NCBI GenBank assembly: GCA_022447185.1
Contig: JAKVAY010000036.1
Coordinates: 107,139 to 171,138, forward strand
Direction: 5' to 3'
DNA length: 64,000 nucleotides
DNA from: Fuerstiella sp.
GTDB lineage: Bacteria; Planctomycetota; Planctomycetia; Planctomycetales; Planctomycetaceae
Part shown: positions 60,960 to 64,000 of the stretch, one piece after another
How the letters are laid out: each line of letters opens with the position of its first letter
How positions within the stretch are numbered: position 1 is the first letter of the stretch
Translations under genes and position numbers: made by a program
The notes under the pieces: model-generated
The model's database searches: none
Told to the model about the DNA's origin: nothing
What the model saw: the letters and a program-made list of their open reading frames with translations, nothing else

Positions 60960-62711
60960 ATGCTGATACTCAGCTATGTGCCAATTGGTGTGGCAGCCAT
61001 TTGGATTGTTTTGTTGTCCAACTCTGTAAGAATGCCTGTCTCAACGTTTCCGGGGCTCTGCATGCACATTCTTCTGATTCTTATTGCCGGTCTGGTCGTT
61101 GTGATTGGCGGCATTGTATTTGCGCGACTCCCAGCGTTTCTGGCACTCACGCTGGGTGCGGTCCTGGTGGCCGGGCTGACACCCCGTCAAATGCTGTTTG
61201 ACGCATTCATCAGCCAGAAATCGGGACAGGTTGGCCGTGTTGAAGGCAACTCGATAGAACTGTCTCGGAGTGTTGAGACAGACAATGATGTTCTGCTCGT
61301 TGCGCCACGTTTGTCCGGCGAATCGGGATCCACCACGCTGACATCTACAGCAATCGCTCGAATGACCAACGAGCAGTTCGTACCAGCTGATTCAACATCA
61401 TTTGACTCTGTCGTGACCGGTGACGTCGTGGTAACGCGGAGTCATGCACAGGCCTCGGTATTTCTCTCGGATCAGCCGGCACTGACAAGAGTCACGACTG
61501 CGATGGGGCAGTACTTTGGCAAACTGGCGATCATCATTGTGTGTGCTTCAATGATTGGACGCTGTCTGCTTGACAGTGGATCCGCAGAACGAATTGTCCG
61601 CTCGGTTCTGGCATTGCTGGGACAGCGGCTGGCTCCGACAGCACTGACTGTCAGCAGTTTCATTCTGGGAATCCCGGTATTCTTCGACACTGTGTTCTAT
61701 TTAATGATTCCGATTGCCAAAGTTCTGCGTATTCAGACCGGTGCCAATTATCTGTTGTATGTCCTGGCGATCGTGGCCGGGGCCTCAATGGCGCATTCCC
61801 TTGTCCCTCCCACACCGGGACCTCTTGCGGTTGCTGAAATTTTTCAGGTGGAACTATCACAGATGATTCTGGGTGGCAGCATCGTCGGAGTTGTGGCCGC
61901 GTCGGCAGGTTTGTTGTGGGCTTCAATGGTCAACCGGTTGACAACCGTGAACATCCCGGAAGAAGACACCGAAATTCTGGAAGCTGCGGCTCAAAGGGAT
62001 GAATCAGAACTGCCGCCGGTGTGGATGGCATTGTTACCGATCGGACTTCCTGTCGTATTGATTTCACTTCCTGCGATCTGGGCTTCACTTGAATCGCTGG
62101 CAAAATGGGTATCACCCCAGTTGACTCCCTTTGTTGCTCCGATTGTGGATACCCTGAGCAATAAGAATGTCGCCCTGCTGATTTCGGCAGGTGTGGCGCT
62201 GGCGATTTATCTTTGGAACACACGTCCATCCAGGCAGGCAATGTCCGAGGCAATGCAGTCTGCCATCGGCAGCGCTGGAGCCATCCTGCTGATCACGTGT
62301 GCCGGTGGAGCGTTCGGCCGCATTTTGTTTCAGACCAACGTCGCAAGCCTGCTTGACGAACTCCCGACAATGTCACCGATCGTGCTTGTGGTGGCTGCGT
62401 TTCTGGTGACAGCCGGAGTGCGAACTGCTCAGGGTTCCGCTACAGTCGCCATGATGACGTCCGCCGGAATCTTCGCACCGCTGGTAACGTCGGGTGCAGT
62501 TGAGGTCGCTCCCTTGTATATGGCGCTGGCGGTCGGCTGTGGTTCAAAGCCCATTGCCTGGATGAACGACAGCGGCTTTTGGATTATTACAAAAATGTCC
62601 GGAATGACAGAAACTCAGGGTCTGAAGTTCATTTCTCCCTTTGGCACCGTCATGGGAATCGCAGGCCTGATGGCGGTAATCGCAGCCGTGATTCTGTTTC
62701 CGGGACCTTAG
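60960..62711 (+). CDS. GntP-family permease with extra soluble segment
   Basis: 583 residues; GntP proteins transport gluconate or similar sugar acids and are about 440 residues. Family landmarks: ARLPAFLALTLGAVLVAGL, ALLGQRLAPTALTVSSFILG, IPVFFDTVFYLMIPIAKVLR, HSLVPPTPGPLAVAEIFQ, and SATVAMMTSAGIFAPLV. Residues 80-175 hold a soluble, Ser/Thr-rich segment between the second and third membrane helices (RVEGNSIELSRSVETDND to VFLSDQPALTRV) that is absent from usual members. Start at 60960 may be too long; 61062 (MHILLILIAG) is an alternative. Divergent from the sugar isomerase operon, so a common sugar-acid pathway is probable. Confidence 0.88.
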   Translation: MLILSYVPIGVAAIWIVLLSNSVRMPVSTFPGLCMHILLILIAGLVVVIGGIVFARLPAFLALTLGAVLVAGLTPRQMLFDAFISQKSGQVGRVEGNSIELSRSVETDNDVLLVAPRLSGESGSTTLTSTAIARMTNEQFVPADSTSFDSVVTGDVVVTRSHAQASVFLSDQPALTRVTTAMGQYFGKLAIIIVCASMIGRCLLDSGSAERIVRSVLALLGQRLAPTALTVSSFILGIPVFFDTVFYLMIPIAKVLRIQTGANYLLYVLAIVAGASMAHSLVPPTPGPLAVAEIFQVELSQMILGGSIVGVVAASAGLLWASMVNRLTTVNIPEEDTEILEAAAQRDESELPPVWMALLPIGLPVVLISLPAIWASLESLAKWVSPQLTPFVAPIVDTLSNKNVALLISAGVALAIYLWNTRPSRQAMSEAMQSAIGSAGAILLITCAGGAFGRILFQTNVASLLDELPTMSPIVLVVAAFLVTAGVRTAQGSATVAMMTSAGIFAPLVTSGAVEVAPLYMALAVGCGSKPIAWMNDSGFWIITKMSGMTETQGLKFISPFGTVMGIAGLMAVIAAVILFPGP

Positions 62712-62800
62712 CTGGACAGTCCTGGTCTCCGGCGCGAACACAGGTCTGGCACCTGCACCATTGTCGAAAGCCCGACGACTTGTTTTGAAAGACTCTTCTG

Positions 62801-63580
62801 ATGGTAACGATCGATTTCTCACGATCATTTCTCACCTTTCGCATCGATACCGAAAAGAAACCGCCTCAAACTGCCAGTCACAAGCCGGCATACAGTCTCA
62901 ACAACGCTCGCATACAGATCGAGTGTCGTCTGCAGGTGACCGACAGGAAAACAGATCTGACGCAGTCCTTTGTCCTGGGCGCCAGTTGCAAAACTGAGCG
63001 TGTTGGTGTGCCGCGCGACATCTGGACTGTTCCGAACGCTGATTTTGCTCCCATATTTTCTGACACAGGATTTATGAATATCAAGACATACGCTCAGGTC
63101 AGTGATGGTGTCGAACTGTACCCACCCGGCAGCGGAATACAGTCGGAACGACAGTGGGGAACGATTGCTGATGCATTTGACAATGTACGTATTGACATCG
63201 CCGAATGCCGTGGAATTGAACTACTGTCAGCAACCGATATCGTTCAGGCGACCCTGAATAACACAATATTGAATGCCAGGACAACCATTGAAACGGATCG
63301 ATATTCAGCCGTACTGGAGTACCCCGTCAAAACAATGAACGCCAACGAACGCGACAATATCTACCAAACCGATACCGGACCGGTATTGTTGCCTGATCTG
63401 ACAGCTGAACCGGACGCAATGCTGCAACGACTGCAGTTTGCATATGCAGCATTGAGTTGCCCGGATTGGGTCGAATTCCTGGTTCGGACCGCAACAACGG
63501 TCACTGAGGACGTCAACGTTTATCACTATTCGCAATCGGTGCGATGTGATGTTCGAAACGAAATCATTGGACTTGCCTGA
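62801..63580 (+). CDS. Uncharacterised cytoplasmic protein
   Basis: 259 residues from the ATG at 62801. No signal peptide or membrane segment. The sequence is beta-rich and polar (VTIDFSRSFLTFRI, ARIQIECRLQVTDRKTDLT, SFVLGASCKTERVG, IWTVPNADFAPIFSDTGFMN) and ends with VTEDVNVYHYSQSVRCDVRN. No family is recognised. It lies between the GntP permease and dapF, which points the other way; it is 90 bases after the permease and may share its transcript. The steady codon use and length make it a real gene. Confidence 0.65.
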   Translation: MVTIDFSRSFLTFRIDTEKKPPQTASHKPAYSLNNARIQIECRLQVTDRKTDLTQSFVLGASCKTERVGVPRDIWTVPNADFAPIFSDTGFMNIKTYAQVSDGVELYPPGSGIQSERQWGTIADAFDNVRIDIAECRGIELLSATDIVQATLNNTILNARTTIETDRYSAVLEYPVKTMNANERDNIYQTDTGPVLLPDLTAEPDAMLQRLQFAYAALSCPDWVEFLVRTATTVTEDVNVYHYSQSVRCDVRNEIIGLA

Positions 63581-63583
63581 CTG

Positions 63584-64000
63584 TCAGCCAGACAGTATTC
63601 CGGTGAACGTGATCGCCACCGGGCCCGACAGCTGAATTTGCCCATCGGGTCTCCACAGCACATCAAGCGATCCACCGGGCAGGATGACTCGACACGGCAG
63701 GTTTCTGGTCACCAGATCTGCGAGCGTTGCAGCAGCAACGACGGCGCACGCACCCGAACCGCAGGATCGAGTTTCCCCACTGCCCCGCTCCCAGACGCGT
63801 ACGTCGAGTTCCTGATCTCCGCGAAAAGCAGCAAATTCAACATTCGTCCGCTCTGACATCTCCGGATGATGCTCAATCTGCGGACCAATGTTCCTGATCA
63901 GTTGATCGCTGAGTTCGTCCACAAACACAACTGCGTGCGGATTGCCAATGTGCACACTGTGAACAACGAATTTGGTCACATGGTCCAGTTCGATCATCCG
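63584..64000 (-). CDS. dapF: Diaminopimelate epimerase, C-terminal part
   Basis: Makes meso-diaminopimelate for peptidoglycan and lysine. The window holds the last 139 residues; the gene continues beyond base 64000. Seen: VHIGNPHAVVFV (NPHAV), SERTNVEFA, VWERGSGETRSCGSGACAVV, where Cys in CGSGACA is the second catalytic cysteine, and GGSLDVLWRPDGQIQLSGPV. The first catalytic cysteine lies outside the window. It ends four bases after the convergent uncharacterised gene. Confidence 0.93.
   Translation of the reverse strand, partial: RMIELDHVTKFVVHSVHIGNPHAVVFVDELSDQLIRNIGPQIEHHPEMSERTNVEFAAFRGDQELDVRVWERGSGETRSCGSGACAVVAAATLADLVTRNLPCRVILPGGSLDVLWRPDGQIQLSGPVAITFTGILSG

Overview
The window looks like a chromosomal segment of a Planctomycetota bacterium, probably marine or aquatic. 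I infer this from the gene style: Tat-exported sugar isomerase and Gfo/Idh oxidoreductase genes beside a sulfatase and a PQQ-like propeller protein, several large secreted or membrane proteins with acidic low-complexity segments, a Bat-like (VWA/TPR) cluster, and loosely packed genes on both strands with GTG starts. There is no rRNA operon, insertion sequence, prophage or CRISPR array. The only tRNA I can support is tRNA-Glu(TTC).

Layout. 1-9.8 kb: a repeat-motif protein (SPLDxIRAQ x4), a secreted protein, a diguanylate cyclase with a degenerate HD-GYP-like domain, the main sigma factor rpoD, a 1-kb hairpin-rich non-coding stretch, smpB, and a thioredoxin-trypsin fusion. 9.9-17.7 kb: a polytopic membrane protein, a TlpA-like protein without its cysteines, htpG, rsmD, an HU protein, and csrA with a clear sigma70 promoter. 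17.7-25.8 kb: tRNA-Glu, an ECF sigma factor, a ROK kinase and four Bat-like genes (VWA, TPR/Q-rich, BatD-like, BatE-like). 25.9-36.7 kb: manA, a TSUP exporter and a CpdA-like phosphodiesterase on the minus strand; then an anti-sigma-like membrane protein, a large secreted protein, scpB, hisN, an SDR reductase and a SprT-like protein. 36.8-48.5 kb: topA, a PpiD-like chaperone, a CopD-like protein, a POT transporter with a large soluble insert, rph, hemD and a degenerate nucleoside hydrolase. 48.9-54.6 kb: carB, apbE and a DoxX protein with a large insert. 54.7-64 kb: Gfo/Idh oxidoreductase, rhodanese, PQQ-like protein, sulfatase and sugar isomerase (the last three tightly linked), a GntP permease with an insert, an uncharacterised protein, and the 3' part of dapF.

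How the genes work together. Much of the window is housekeeping: transcription (rpoD), ribosome rescue (smpB), rRNA and tRNA processing (rsmD, rph), nucleoid and chromosome (HU, topA, scpB), and biosynthesis (carB, hemD, hisN, dapF, manA). Around it lie envelope and exported functions: the Bat-like cluster, the PpiD-like chaperone, thioredoxin-like proteins, and a likely operon for sulfated or acidic sugars (isomerase, sulfatase, PQQ-like) divergent from a GntP-type permease. The unusual signals are a possible structured RNA between rpoD and smpB, soluble domains inserted into three unrelated transporter or membrane families (POT, GntP, DoxX), one of which carries a pseudopilin GspG-like motif, and several family members that have lost catalytic or metal-binding residues.

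Limits: all calls come from reading the sequence. No database search or folding programme was run.
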